Positions 44,602 to 52,264 of a stretch of 64,000 nt of DNA are shown in pieces (the first letter of the stretch is position 1; each line of letters begins with the position of its first letter). The notes under the pieces were generated by a model. That model had not been told where the DNA came from. It saw nothing but the letters and a program-made list of their open reading frames with translations, and made no database searches. Position numbers and translations under genes: made by a program. Source of the DNA: Fidelibacterota bacterium. GTDB lineage: Bacteria > Fidelibacterota > UBA8477 > JABMPR01. The DNA lies in assembly GCA_016845065.1 (NCBI GenBank), contig JAERTG010000142.1:62001-126000 (forward strand), read 5' to 3'.

Positions 44602-44874
44602 CTAGTTAACAGACTCTTTCAAGCCTTTACCAGCTTTAAAACGAGGAACGTTCATTGCAGGAACATTGATCGGTTCACCTGTACGAGGGTTACGAGCAAC
44701 TCTAGCTGCACGAGCTGATACATCGAAAGTTCCGAAGCCAACTAAAGCAATTTTGTTACCGGATTTTAAGGAATCTGTAACAGCGCCTGTAAATGCACCA
44801 AGTGCTTTTTCAGCCTGTACTTTTGAGATCCCTGCATCATCGGCAATCTTTGCAATCAATTCAGCTTTGTTCAT
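44602..44874 (-). CDS. hup: HU-family DNA-binding protein
   Basis: A 90-residue histone-like protein that bends and compacts DNA. Classic HU sequence: MNKAELIAKIADDAGISK, the GAFTGAVTDSLKSGNKIALVGFGTF core (parts), and the DNA-intercalating arm RNPRTGEPINVPAMNVPRF. The length matches one full HU subunit. It has a near-consensus AAGGAGG 7 bases before ATG and is monocistronic, with a terminator at 44547 and its own long leader containing inverted repeats. Confidence 0.95.
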   Translation of the reverse strand: MNKAELIAKIADDAGISKVQAEKALGAFTGAVTDSLKSGNKIALVGFGTFDVSARAARVARNPRTGEPINVPAMNVPRFKAGKGLKESVN

Positions 44875-44922
44875 AATGTTTCCTCCTTGTTTTTGTATTT
44901 TTGATTTATTTCGTTTCAGTTG

Positions 44923-44955
44923 ACTTGAGCAGCACCTCTGCGGATTGGCTCAAGT
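44923..44955 (-). promoter_or_regulatory. Inverted repeat in the HU leader region
   Basis: ACTTGAGC and GCTCAAGT form perfect 8-base arms around 17 bases, upstream of the HU Shine-Dalgarno. It could be a protein-binding operator or a leader-RNA stem; nothing decides between these. Confidence 0.4.
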
Positions 44956-44960
44956 GGGCT

Positions 44961-45002
44961 AAAACCCTTACCCACCTTAGGATAACGTCAAAAAGGTAAG
45001 GG
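44961..45002 (-). terminator. Possible terminator ending the 45025-62072 transcription run
   Basis: On the minus strand CCCTTACC and GGTAAGGG pair across 22 bases and are followed by TTTT. It lies 23 bases after the stop of the gene at 45025. The loop is long, so efficiency is uncertain. Confidence 0.5.
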
Positions 45003-45024
45003 GTCATTTTTGAAAGTCAAGCAG

Positions 45025-45501
45025 TTATTCAATATTATTAGTGAATCCATTTTTGAGCAGATACAGCTTCATTTCTTCAAAATCTGAAAAAAATTCTGTT
45101 GTGCATCCAACGATCCAGGAAGACACTTTTTCCAGGGGCATTCCCAATACGAGATAGACAGGCATCTTATGCTCATAGGCAAGCGTGAGTTCGCCGTGAG
45201 TCCCACCTCCCTGAATAACATGCTCATCCCATAAACAGATAACAGCATCACATTTTCCAAGGAGCTGTGCTAAATCTCGGTCAATAATTTTTTTGATAAC
45301 TGGCCTAAATCGTTTAATATCAACACTTTTCCACTGTCGGAAGTTATCCTTCTCTTCTTGAGTTAAAAAGTCCTGCTCGTGTTGTGAGGGATCGAATACA
45401 TCGATACTAAATTGACTATCCAGGAATTGTGCTATCTCAGCTCGCCAGACCTTGCCATCATCTGGGGCTGCTTCAATAGCCCCAGCTAAATAGATTTTCA
45501 A
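45025..45501 (-). CDS. Nucleoside 2-deoxyribosyltransferase-like protein
   Basis: A 158-residue protein resembling the nucleoside 2-deoxyribosyltransferase-like/DUF4406 group. The fold signature is KIYLAGAIEAAPDDGKVWR at the start, a central IIDRDLAQLLGKCDAVICLWDE, and GGGTHGELTLAYEHKMPVYLV, where the Glu of GELTLA would be the nucleophile. The physiological substrate is unknown; many relatives are DNA- or nucleotide-linked hydrolases. Its start overlaps the ABC permease stop by four bases (ATGA), so it is co-translated with the exporter genes. Confidence 0.7.
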   Translation of the reverse strand: MKIYLAGAIEAAPDDGKVWRAEIAQFLDSQFSIDVFDPSQHEQDFLTQEEKDNFRQWKSVDIKRFRPVIKKIIDRDLAQLLGKCDAVICLWDEHVIQGGGTHGELTLAYEHKMPVYLVLGMPLEKVSSWIVGCTTEFFSDFEEMKLYLLKNGFTNNIE

Positions 45502-46256
45502 CTATCTCCATCCAGGTGAAAAAACGTTGCTGAAAGCCAGATTAGGAAGGTTGTCTCTATTAAGCAGATCAATAAAAATCCATAATCTATCATACCATTA
45601 AGAAAGGCAATGTCCAATCCTGCCATCCAATTGTAAGGGGGCAAGTAGAAGGCGATTTCGGCAAATTTGTCCATTGGTGCGCCTTTGGTAAGGAATAATC
45701 CACTGATCATCATTATGGGGAGAAGCCCAATATAGAGTAGCTTGCTCAGGCTGTCAACATGCTTGGCAAGCAAACCAATTATCTTGCTCAGGGCTACAAT
45801 TTGGAATGCTCCCAACAAGATGAAAACAATACTGGCTTGGAAATTTATAGCCGCAAAAGACATCTCAGTTACAAATGCCAGAATGGCCCAAACAACACCA
45901 AGATGTGTGAATCCTTTTGCCAGACTAATTATCCCCTGGGCAATAAAGAATGAAGGTTGCCTATGAAAGCGACCCATTTCATAGAGGCTTGCCATGCCAT
46001 TACTCCTCTGCGTCTCCCAGTAAAACCGTGCCGTCGTTTCATAAATCGTGATAAGCAAGGTTAAGAGTAATGAGTCCAGAACCAGAGCTGGCATGACAGC
46101 TACCATTTCTGATTTTGATAAAAGTGACTTATACGGAAGAAAAAACATAAAAAAGAAAATTAAACCTGTAAGAACAGGCATGAGGCCCATGGTGGTAAAC
46201 TGACGTTTATAAATGGTCAATTCGCGGTGCCAGAGAGCAGCTAATACGTTATTCAT
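45498..46256 (-). CDS. ABC-2-type transporter permease
   Basis: A 252-residue inner-membrane protein with six hydrophobic segments, as in ABC-2 exporters: TTMGLMPVLTGLIFFFMFF, VMPALVLDSLLLTLLITIY, GFTHLGVVWAILAFVTEM, ASIVFILLGAFQIVALS, LLYIGLLPIMMISGLF, FLLICLIETTFLIWLSATF. It starts inside the end of the ATPase gene (8-base overlap), so the two form one exporter. The loop ETTARFYWETQRSNGMASLYEMGR lies where the coupling helix that contacts the ATPase is found (parts only). The cargo is unknown. Confidence 0.8.
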   Translation of the reverse strand: MNNVLAALWHRELTIYKRQFTTMGLMPVLTGLIFFFMFFLPYKSLLSKSEMVAVMPALVLDSLLLTLLITIYETTARFYWETQRSNGMASLYEMGRFHRQPSFFIAQGIISLAKGFTHLGVVWAILAFVTEMSFAAINFQASIVFILLGAFQIVALSKIIGLLAKHVDSLSKLLYIGLLPIMMISGLFLTKGAPMDKFAEIAFYLPPYNWMAGLDIAFLNGMIDYGFLLICLIETTFLIWLSATFFHLDGDS

Positions 46257-47175
46257 GCATCGCCTCCGCTTTGATCATCCGCTTAAAGATGTCAGACAGG
46301 GCCGGTAAACGAGGTGTGGCCTCCACAACCCTTTCATGGAAGAGGGCAGTTATTTGCTCAGGAGGAATGTCCACCTCAGTAATGATTTCATAGTGATTTC
46401 CTTGAACTGTATAGGAAACCACGTGGGGAGACGCATCCAGAATGTTGAAATCCCTTTCATGAGTTTCTGATAGGATGAGGTCCAGGATACGATTTTCACG
46501 CTCCGTTTCTTTCAATTCCTTAAGAGTCCCATCTGCAACCAGTCGGCCATCATCCAGAATTGAAATTCGATCAGCCAGACGTTCAACCTGATCAATATTG
46601 CTGGACACCATAACTGTAGTGAATCTTAGTTTTTGTTCGCGGAGAAAGGCCTCCATGAGTTCCTTGCACCCCTGATCCAGGGATGCTGTAGGTTCATCCA
46701 GGAGGAGAATGGATGGATTGTGCAAAACAGCACGGATGAATTCCATCTTCCTACGGGTTCCATAACTTACTTCTCTTGGAAAGGCGTGTAAACTATCTGC
46801 CACCTCAAAACGTCGGACAAATCCAGAGATTCGATTTATCAAATCCGCCTGGGCAATCCCGTGCAGTTTCCCGTGTAAAGTCAGGTTTTCCATCAGGGTA
46901 AGCGATTGCTCAAAACGACTGTCCTGAGACATATATCCAATCTGATGACGGATTTGATTTTGCCTAGCGCCTAGATTAAGACCGTTGATATAGCCTGAGC
47001 CAAGTGTTGGGGCGCACAAAGTTGCGATTACTCTCAGCAAGGTGGACTTGCCAGAACCTGTTGTCCCGATAAGGGCATGGATATGCCCTTTTTCAACACC
47101 CAGTGTTACATTGTTTAATGCTGCCTTCTCATCATATTTTTTGATGATATTTCTCAGCGTAATTGAAACGGCCAT
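46249..47175 (-). CDS. ABC transporter ATP-binding protein
   Basis: A 308-residue ATPase of an ABC-2 exporter. Walker A GTTGSGKS (37-44), Q-loop GYMSQDSRFEQSL, an unusual signature VSYGTRRKMEF in place of LSGGQ, Walker B ILLLDEPTASLD, and an H-loop region altered to MVSSNIDQVERLAD, lacking the usual histidine. The C-terminal 80 residues form a domain (RDFNILDASPHVVSYTV) common in drug/polysaccharide exporter ATPases. The ASN in place of the H-loop His and the changed signature suggest altered ATP hydrolysis. It starts 42 bases after the membrane-protein cluster, on the same strand. Confidence 0.85.
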   Translation of the reverse strand: MAVSITLRNIIKKYDEKAALNNVTLGVEKGHIHALIGTTGSGKSTLLRVIATLCAPTLGSGYINGLNLGARQNQIRHQIGYMSQDSRFEQSLTLMENLTLHGKLHGIAQADLINRISGFVRRFEVADSLHAFPREVSYGTRRKMEFIRAVLHNPSILLLDEPTASLDQGCKELMEAFLREQKLRFTTVMVSSNIDQVERLADRISILDDGRLVADGTLKELKETERENRILDLILSETHERDFNILDASPHVVSYTVQGNHYEIITEVDIPPEQITALFHERVVEATPRLPALSDIFKRMIKAEAMHE

Positions 47176-47217
47176 CTCAGCCTTTTCTCCCTACAAAAAC
47201 GATTAATTTATTGTGCC

Positions 47218-48060
47218 CTAACCGGTCACTTTCTTGTCACCCTTAATGGTCCAAACTGCCAGCAGTCCAATCATTAGCAGCAAGACCCAGAGTGAGGCAT
47301 AATTATATGTTGAAGTACCATAGCTGATGAGATCAGTGAACCGTCCAATCAGCAAGGAGATACGACCCATGACAGCAAAGCCAAATGATGCACCAAAGCT
47401 GATCATGAGGAAATAAATTCCAACTCGTGTTACCTTGCCAAAAGCTCCGCTGTGCTCCTTGGAAAAATAGAAATACAGTAAACCGGTAATCGTACCCACT
47501 AAAATGATAAGATTGTTGAAAACACTTACCCCTGTGAGACTAAAGAAAGGCATATCAACAAATGATACTGCAGTCCCTTTTATCTGACCGAGCACATTTG
47601 AATTTAGAAACGCATATGCCCTAAGTCCCGCTGCCATACCAACTGTGTAGGCAATACCCAGACGTGCCATCCAACTCAATTTTGAGGAGACACTAAGCAA
47701 CATCATGATACCCAGTACAAACGGAAGGATATAGATGAAATGTGGATCATGACCATGACCCTTATCTATACCCCCCTCAGGAAATACACTTGGTAAAACA
47801 AAACCAAAGATATTGTATATCCCATACCAGGTTTTCATGAAGAAACCTGAAATAGCTCCATCAGGGGTTGGCCACAAACGACCAAACAGATTTGGTTGAA
47901 TTTGCGTCCAGAAAAACATGGACATCCAGTAACCAGCAGAAACACCGACAAATACGTGTTCAGCGATCTTATAAAATGGATTATCCTTGTACAAATAGGA
48001 AAAAATACCAAGGGTTAGAAAGACTGCTACCCATGCTCCAAAAATTTCAGAACCATTCAT
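47218..48060 (-). CDS. Polytopic membrane protein of unknown function (GlmL cluster)
   Basis: A 280-residue protein with seven to eight hydrophobic segments (IFGAWVAVFLTLGIFSYLY, GVSAGYWMSMFFW, FIYILPFVLGIMMLLSV, LGIAYTVGMAAGLRAYAFL, VFNNLIILVGTITGLLYFYF, YFLMISFGASFGFAVMG, LWVLLLMIGLLAVWTI). A periplasmic or cytoplasmic loop carries GGIDKGHGHDPH, with three histidines that could bind a metal. I recognise no family. It is the last of the seven genes before the ABC exporter. ATG 48060 follows GGAGACTGGAAT. Confidence 0.65.
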   Translation of the reverse strand: MNGSEIFGAWVAVFLTLGIFSYLYKDNPFYKIAEHVFVGVSAGYWMSMFFWTQIQPNLFGRLWPTPDGAISGFFMKTWYGIYNIFGFVLPSVFPEGGIDKGHGHDPHFIYILPFVLGIMMLLSVSSKLSWMARLGIAYTVGMAAGLRAYAFLNSNVLGQIKGTAVSFVDMPFFSLTGVSVFNNLIILVGTITGLLYFYFSKEHSGAFGKVTRVGIYFLMISFGASFGFAVMGRISLLIGRFTDLISYGTSTYNYASLWVLLLMIGLLAVWTIKGDKKVTG

Positions 48061-48071
48061 ATTCCAGTCTC

Positions 48072-48917
48072 CTAATATTTCTTGGAACGTCGTCGTTCAA
48101 CAAAGAACGAGATGTTTCCGAAAATGATAAATGCTACGATGACGATATGAGCAACGGACTGGGCATCCATACCGCTGGTACCAATCCCAGCCTGTCCGAT
48201 GAGGGACTCATATTCAGCTGCACCAGGCATACCACCAAGTATTCCCTTGATCTGTCCCGATTGGACATAGGGCATCACTTCATTTACTTGAATGGAGGTG
48301 GTCCCTGTGCTCATTGTGATCCCAACTGGATCAGCAGCATACTGAACCCATTCAACGGTACCAGGATAGCCTGCTGAGGCCGAAAACAAATAATCAAAAT
48401 CAGCAACCTGATTGATGCCGTCCATCATAGGGATGTCGTCAAGGAAGTTGCCATTGGCATCGACTGTGAAGACCTTCCGAAGATTACTAACCAGTCCCTT
48501 GATTACCGCCTCATTACCAGGTCTGAACCCGAGCAGCACATAATCTTCACCATATTCTTTACCATATTGATCCTCAGCAACCTGCTCAAGAGCCTCCATG
48601 GCCATAAACTGACCGTCCGGCCATAGGCATGTTACATATACCTTTACATCTTTTTCAAACAGATGACGTAAAAGTCCAACCGCCATGGGATGAATTTCAG
48701 GCTTGGTACTGGGACCATATTCGAAGGATACCAGGGCTTTGTCACCTGCATTGAGCTCTTCTACAACATCGTAAACTGTCTGAGAAGCAATTGTAGGTCT
48801 GATAGGTAGACCCAAGGGGAAGAAAAGTGGCAGCATCACAACAAGGGCAATAACCAAGAAGATATAACGTCTATCTAAGCCACCGGCACGAACGATTAAA
48901 TCTAAGAATTTTTCCAT
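48072..48917 (-). CDS. Bitopic membrane protein with large periplasmic domain (GlmL cluster)
   Basis: About 281 residues. An N-terminal helix (YIFLVIALVVMLPLFFPLGL) and a C-terminal helix (VAHIVIVAFIIFGNISFFV) flank about 210 soluble residues with an alpha/beta appearance (DKALVSFEYGPSTKPEIHP, VKVYVTCLWPDGQFMAME, EDYVLLGFRPGNEAVIKGL, ILGGMPGAAEYESLIG). No catalytic motif is recognisable; a conserved-looking EYGPSTKPE and LGGMPGAAEYE are candidates. The start is ATG 48917 because GGAGA is six bases away; ATG 48923 sits directly on it. Function unknown. Confidence 0.65.
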   Translation of the reverse strand: MEKFLDLIVRAGGLDRRYIFLVIALVVMLPLFFPLGLPIRPTIASQTVYDVVEELNAGDKALVSFEYGPSTKPEIHPMAVGLLRHLFEKDVKVYVTCLWPDGQFMAMEALEQVAEDQYGKEYGEDYVLLGFRPGNEAVIKGLVSNLRKVFTVDANGNFLDDIPMMDGINQVADFDYLFSASAGYPGTVEWVQYAADPVGITMSTGTTSIQVNEVMPYVQSGQIKGILGGMPGAAEYESLIGQAGIGTSGMDAQSVAHIVIVAFIIFGNISFFVERRRSKKY

Positions 48918-48919
48918 GA

Positions 48920-49948
48920 TCATTCTCCGATGTATGATTTTTCAATTCCCAGGATATAGCGAATTGAAGTTGCGAAGATACCAAGACCAATACCAATCAT
49001 GATAGCACGAGCCCCTGCCACATTTGGATTATTGTATATCCAGTCTTGCAAAACTGGGAGATAAAAGATACCAGGTTGATCAACTGGCCACCCAGTAATA
49101 AAACCTGCAATGGTCACCAGGAGGACTCCCCCACCGACTGTGGCCAAAGTATAGGTTCGATTCTTGAACCAGGTATTCACACCAGCTCCTATACTCAAAA
49201 CGACGATGTACATGATAAACCAGGCAGAGATATTCCCGCCAATGGGAACTCTACCAAGCATAATGATGATTCCAGATACCAACAGCAGGGTTGCTTCAAA
49301 ATTGCGGATTTTGAATGCCCGATACGAGGCTGAAGCTACAAAGAAGGCCAATAACGCAAACATCGTTGCCGAAAGTGGAGTGAAAATAAATCTAAACATC
49401 CAGTTAAAAAGTGATCCGCGGGTGGAAATATGCGAACCCCACTCAGTGGCACGCATGTTCGCAGTACCCCCAGCGGCATTAATTTTATCTACGACATTCT
49501 CAGCACCACCTCTCGTGAAGTAGGGTGCCTCAATTGTGTAGGTGTCTCCTTCGGGCATTGCCAGTAGAATGTTCTCAGTGCTCTTCTCATCGAGATTAAT
49601 CTCACTGGCTAAAACCGTGGCAACCTTGGCAGGATTATCATACTGGCTTATTTCCACGTTATACGAGCCCAAGAGGATAAACCCGGCTGTGAATGAAAAA
49701 GTGAAACCAACGATGGCAAGCGCGGCGTAGGGCCAACCCTTCTGTTGCTTCATTACTTTCATAGCCTGGAGTTTGAGTAGATTTAAGGCACCTAGAAAAA
49801 TGGCAAAACTCGCAAGGATGTCAAACCATTGTGTAGCATCATCATCAACAAATGATTTAATGCTTGGTTCATCTACAAACCAGCCAAAGAGCGTTATAAA
49901 ACCAATAATGGCCGCGATGGCAATGGGTAGTTGTCTTTTCATGAACAT
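48920..49948 (-). CDS. Polytopic membrane protein of unknown function (GlmL cluster)
   Basis: A 342-residue protein with about eight hydrophobic segments: one or two N-terminal (LPIAIAAIIGFITLFGWFV, ILASFAIFLGALNLL), IVGFTFSFTAGFILLGSY, then a soluble loop of about 90 residues (VATVLASEINLDEKSTENILL) before further helices (FTPLSATMFALLAFFVASAS, LLLVSGIIIMLGRVP, AWFIMYIVVLSIGAGVNTWF, LATVGGGVLLVTIAGFITG). No family recognised. GGAGGAATATT precedes ATG 49948; the end overlaps the next upstream-facing start region by a few bases. It should work with its neighbours as one membrane complex. Confidence 0.65.
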   Translation of the reverse strand: MFMKRQLPIAIAAIIGFITLFGWFVDEPSIKSFVDDDATQWFDILASFAIFLGALNLLKLQAMKVMKQQKGWPYAALAIVGFTFSFTAGFILLGSYNVEISQYDNPAKVATVLASEINLDEKSTENILLAMPEGDTYTIEAPYFTRGGAENVVDKINAAGGTANMRATEWGSHISTRGSLFNWMFRFIFTPLSATMFALLAFFVASASYRAFKIRNFEATLLLVSGIIIMLGRVPIGGNISAWFIMYIVVLSIGAGVNTWFKNRTYTLATVGGGVLLVTIAGFITGWPVDQPGIFYLPVLQDWIYNNPNVAGARAIMIGIGLGIFATSIRYILGIEKSYIGE

Positions 49949-49958
49949 AATATTCCTC

Positions 49959-50822
49959 CTATTGGACCGTCAGGTATCCCAGGATATCCCAAGAGATCCA
50001 ACCCAGGTCATGAAAAAAGTTAAAGATTAAGGAGATAATAATAGTGGCAGTAACTAACAGTTTCAGAGTATCCTGTCCTTTTACTCCGCCAATCAGTTCG
50101 GGTTCTTGAGAGAGATAAGCACTCGCTGCAAAAAATTCTTCACCAATTAGTGTATAGTCACAGGCCGTCACAAAAAATGGAATTTGTGAAGGAGAAGCGG
50201 TACCAGCTATCTGGATAGCACCAATGGAGTTACCAGTTTCAGCCAATAGCAACGATTCTGCATAAAATTTTCCCATATAAAGGCAGGCTGCAGGTTCTTC
50301 GCGGAGCATAATCCCATTAACTCCAGCAGCGTAAGCAAATTGATCATCTGTGAGATAGTGAACCATATCATCATGAAACAAATCTGGACGACCCTCCAAG
50401 AGATAGGATTCGCGACAGGATTCCCTGGCCGCCTTCATCACAATAGCACGTGAAACCGGAACGTTTAAACTGGTCTCATAGCGGGCTGTCATCTTGGCCA
50501 CGTGACCAAGTACAACGACTCCTGCAACAGTTTCAACTTGATCCATATCCATAATTCCTGGAACATAGAGTACAGGTTTCCCCATTTCAGTGGAACGCCC
50601 AACAGCTTCTTCCACGGCTTTTAAACCGGGAATAGTACGCAGGAATATCTTCTCTCCTCTTTGTGCCATGCGGGTTGAATAGATCAACACACCACCCACA
50701 ATAAGGATTGACCAAAACATGACACCACGTTCGGAGACAAAATAAGGATGTCCCGCAAACCAGTAAATCATGAATAGGACGAAGATGGTACCGGCAACAG
50801 ACCAGAATTGTTTATCTTTCAC
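49959..50822 (-). CDS. DUF6754-like membrane protein (GlmL cluster)
   Basis: About 287 residues. Two N-terminal helices (FWSVAGTIFVLFMIYWFAG, GVMFWSILIVGGVLIYSTR) lead into a cytoplasmic alpha/beta domain with GKPVLYVPGIMDMDQVETVAG, RAIVMKAARESCRESYLLEGR, LREEPAACLYMGKFYAESLL and IGAIQIAGTASPSQIPFFV, and a C-terminal helix (LLVTATIIISLIFNFF). I recall similar proteins as DUF6754; the name is unverified. No function is known to me. The start is GTG 50822, behind GGAGAAG, and overlaps the previous stop by 11 bases; ATG 50870 gives a longer form. Confidence 0.65.
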   Translation of the reverse strand: MKDKQFWSVAGTIFVLFMIYWFAGHPYFVSERGVMFWSILIVGGVLIYSTRMAQRGEKIFLRTIPGLKAVEEAVGRSTEMGKPVLYVPGIMDMDQVETVAGVVVLGHVAKMTARYETSLNVPVSRAIVMKAARESCRESYLLEGRPDLFHDDMVHYLTDDQFAYAAGVNGIMLREEPAACLYMGKFYAESLLLAETGNSIGAIQIAGTASPSQIPFFVTACDYTLIGEEFFAASAYLSQEPELIGGVKGQDTLKLLVTATIIISLIFNFFHDLGWISWDILGYLTVQ

Positions 50823-51105
50823 TGTGCTTCTCCGTTTGTTTGTTTTTATGTTCTTCTTCCAGTTGCTCAAGTCTTGAGATTAGTCTTTCAACATTACTCG
50901 GTTCTTCAAACAACTCGGCGGCTTTATAATAACCATCGGCCTTAATAAAGGCGCTAATCATCGGTCCAAAAAATATCATGGTATGGCTACCTAACAAAGC
51001 TAAAGGTTTAACCATTTCCAATGCAAAGACTGCGGCTGTTATAAAACCACTGTCATATATTCGGTTTGCAATTCTCTCAATGAAGGCCAGGTCTTCGGTT
51101 GACAA
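50812..51105 (-). CDS. Small helical protein (GlmL cluster)
   Basis: A 97-residue protein. The first two thirds hold a hydrophobic helix or helical hairpin (ITAAVFALEMVKPLALLG, MIFFGPMISAFI), the last third a charged coiled-coil-like helix (NVERLISRLEQLEEEHKNK). It may attach peripherally to the membrane proteins beside it. The predicted start is TTG 51105; an ATT at 51138 is in frame and no Shine-Dalgarno clearly decides. Its end overlaps the DUF6754-like start. Confidence 0.55.
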   Translation of the reverse strand: MSTEDLAFIERIANRIYDSGFITAAVFALEMVKPLALLGSHTMIFFGPMISAFIKADGYYKAAELFEEPSNVERLISRLEQLEEEHKNKQTEKHSER

Positions 51106-51133
51106 TGATGATGAATCTGCAGTTTCCGTTGTC

Positions 51134-52261
51134 TTAATCAGTTTCGACCATCTCCAGATTAGCTCGAGGGATGACCATCACCTGATCGTCGATCTTTATT
51201 TCAGCTACGCGAACCATGGTCTCGGATTCCATCTTCTGCAATTCAGGTGGCAAAGAAACAACCGTTCCAATCCGACCAAAATATGGTGCACGAATAACCC
51301 TTACCAGGCTGCCGGCCTGTATACCCTCATTGATTTGAATGGCGTGGACATCACCCTTGATATCTTCCGGGTTCAATGGAATGACTATCTCGGGGCGAAT
51401 AACTCCTGCTCTAATCTGAGTAGCACCATTGATGGATGTAAATTTTCCATCGTGCTCCTTTAAGAGATCAAAGGTTCTCGATCCCATACGGATTTCACCA
51501 TAGCCCTCTGTAAGAACGAGAGAGGTCACCAGATCTTCGGATCCAGTGATGGCAACACCAAGTGTGTACCCTAGAATTTCTTCAAGATCGAAGTAGTTAA
51601 ATCCTCCCACGACAACGCCAGCTACTTTCATACTCAAAGCTTTATTATAGGCTGCAAGGCTTATAAATGATCCGCCTACCAGAACTTTGCCAGCATGTTC
51701 TGGTTTGATCATATCTGCAGTGAGCTCATCCTCGCGAGTTTCAGTCACCACGACAAGCTCTCCCCTGCTCTCACCACCAATTCCAAAAATCCCCTGGATG
51801 AAGACTGCCTCGGTTTCAATGACCACACCTTCTTCAGGTACGACCTCTGCAACAACACCACGGATGTAGGCATCTACCTCAACAGGAATTGGGGCATCAC
51901 GGAGAACAACCTGACCAGTAATTGAGGAAATGGATTCCAGTGTACAGTCTATAGGAGCTACCACATTGGATTTAAAGAATCCGAAGAGACCTTTGGTTTC
52001 AGCAATCAATTCACCCTTTTTGAACTCAGAACCAATTGGCTTCTGCATCACTGCTTCCACATCTGTAGGATCTATGTTCAATAAATTACCTACATTTATC
52101 ATCTGTACATTCCCAGGTAGATGAGTGCGGGCAACGATGTCATCGGGAGTGACCGAAGCTTTTGCTTCAACAATCACATCCCCCTTCAGAGGTAAAATTC
52201 TATCTTTCTGTACTTTGGTTTCGTGGAGGACTTTTAGTCCGGGAGTATATGAATGGGCCAT
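51134..52261 (-). CDS. Barrel-sandwich/KOW-type protein of unknown function (GlmL cluster)
   Basis: A 375-residue soluble protein. The N-terminal third has two hammerhead/barrel-sandwich-like segments (KGDVIVEAKASVTPDDIVAR, FGFFKSNVVAPIDCTLESIS) like those in RnfC, NqrA and lipoyl-type domains. A central alpha/beta domain contains GIFGIGGESRGELVVVTE and VGGSFISLAAYNKALSMKVA. The C-terminus (GSLVRVIRAPYFGRIGTVVSLP, then VMVIPRANLEMV) is KOW-like, a fold that binds RNA or ribosomal partners. I recognise no whole-length family. It begins 3 bases after the GlmL-like stop, so it is tightly coupled to that ATPase. Confidence 0.65.
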   Translation of the reverse strand: MAHSYTPGLKVLHETKVQKDRILPLKGDVIVEAKASVTPDDIVARTHLPGNVQMINVGNLLNIDPTDVEAVMQKPIGSEFKKGELIAETKGLFGFFKSNVVAPIDCTLESISSITGQVVLRDAPIPVEVDAYIRGVVAEVVPEEGVVIETEAVFIQGIFGIGGESRGELVVVTETREDELTADMIKPEHAGKVLVGGSFISLAAYNKALSMKVAGVVVGGFNYFDLEEILGYTLGVAITGSEDLVTSLVLTEGYGEIRMGSRTFDLLKEHDGKFTSINGATQIRAGVIRPEIVIPLNPEDIKGDVHAIQINEGIQAGSLVRVIRAPYFGRIGTVVSLPPELQKMESETMVRVAEIKIDDQVMVIPRANLEMVETD

Positions 52262-52264
52262 GAT

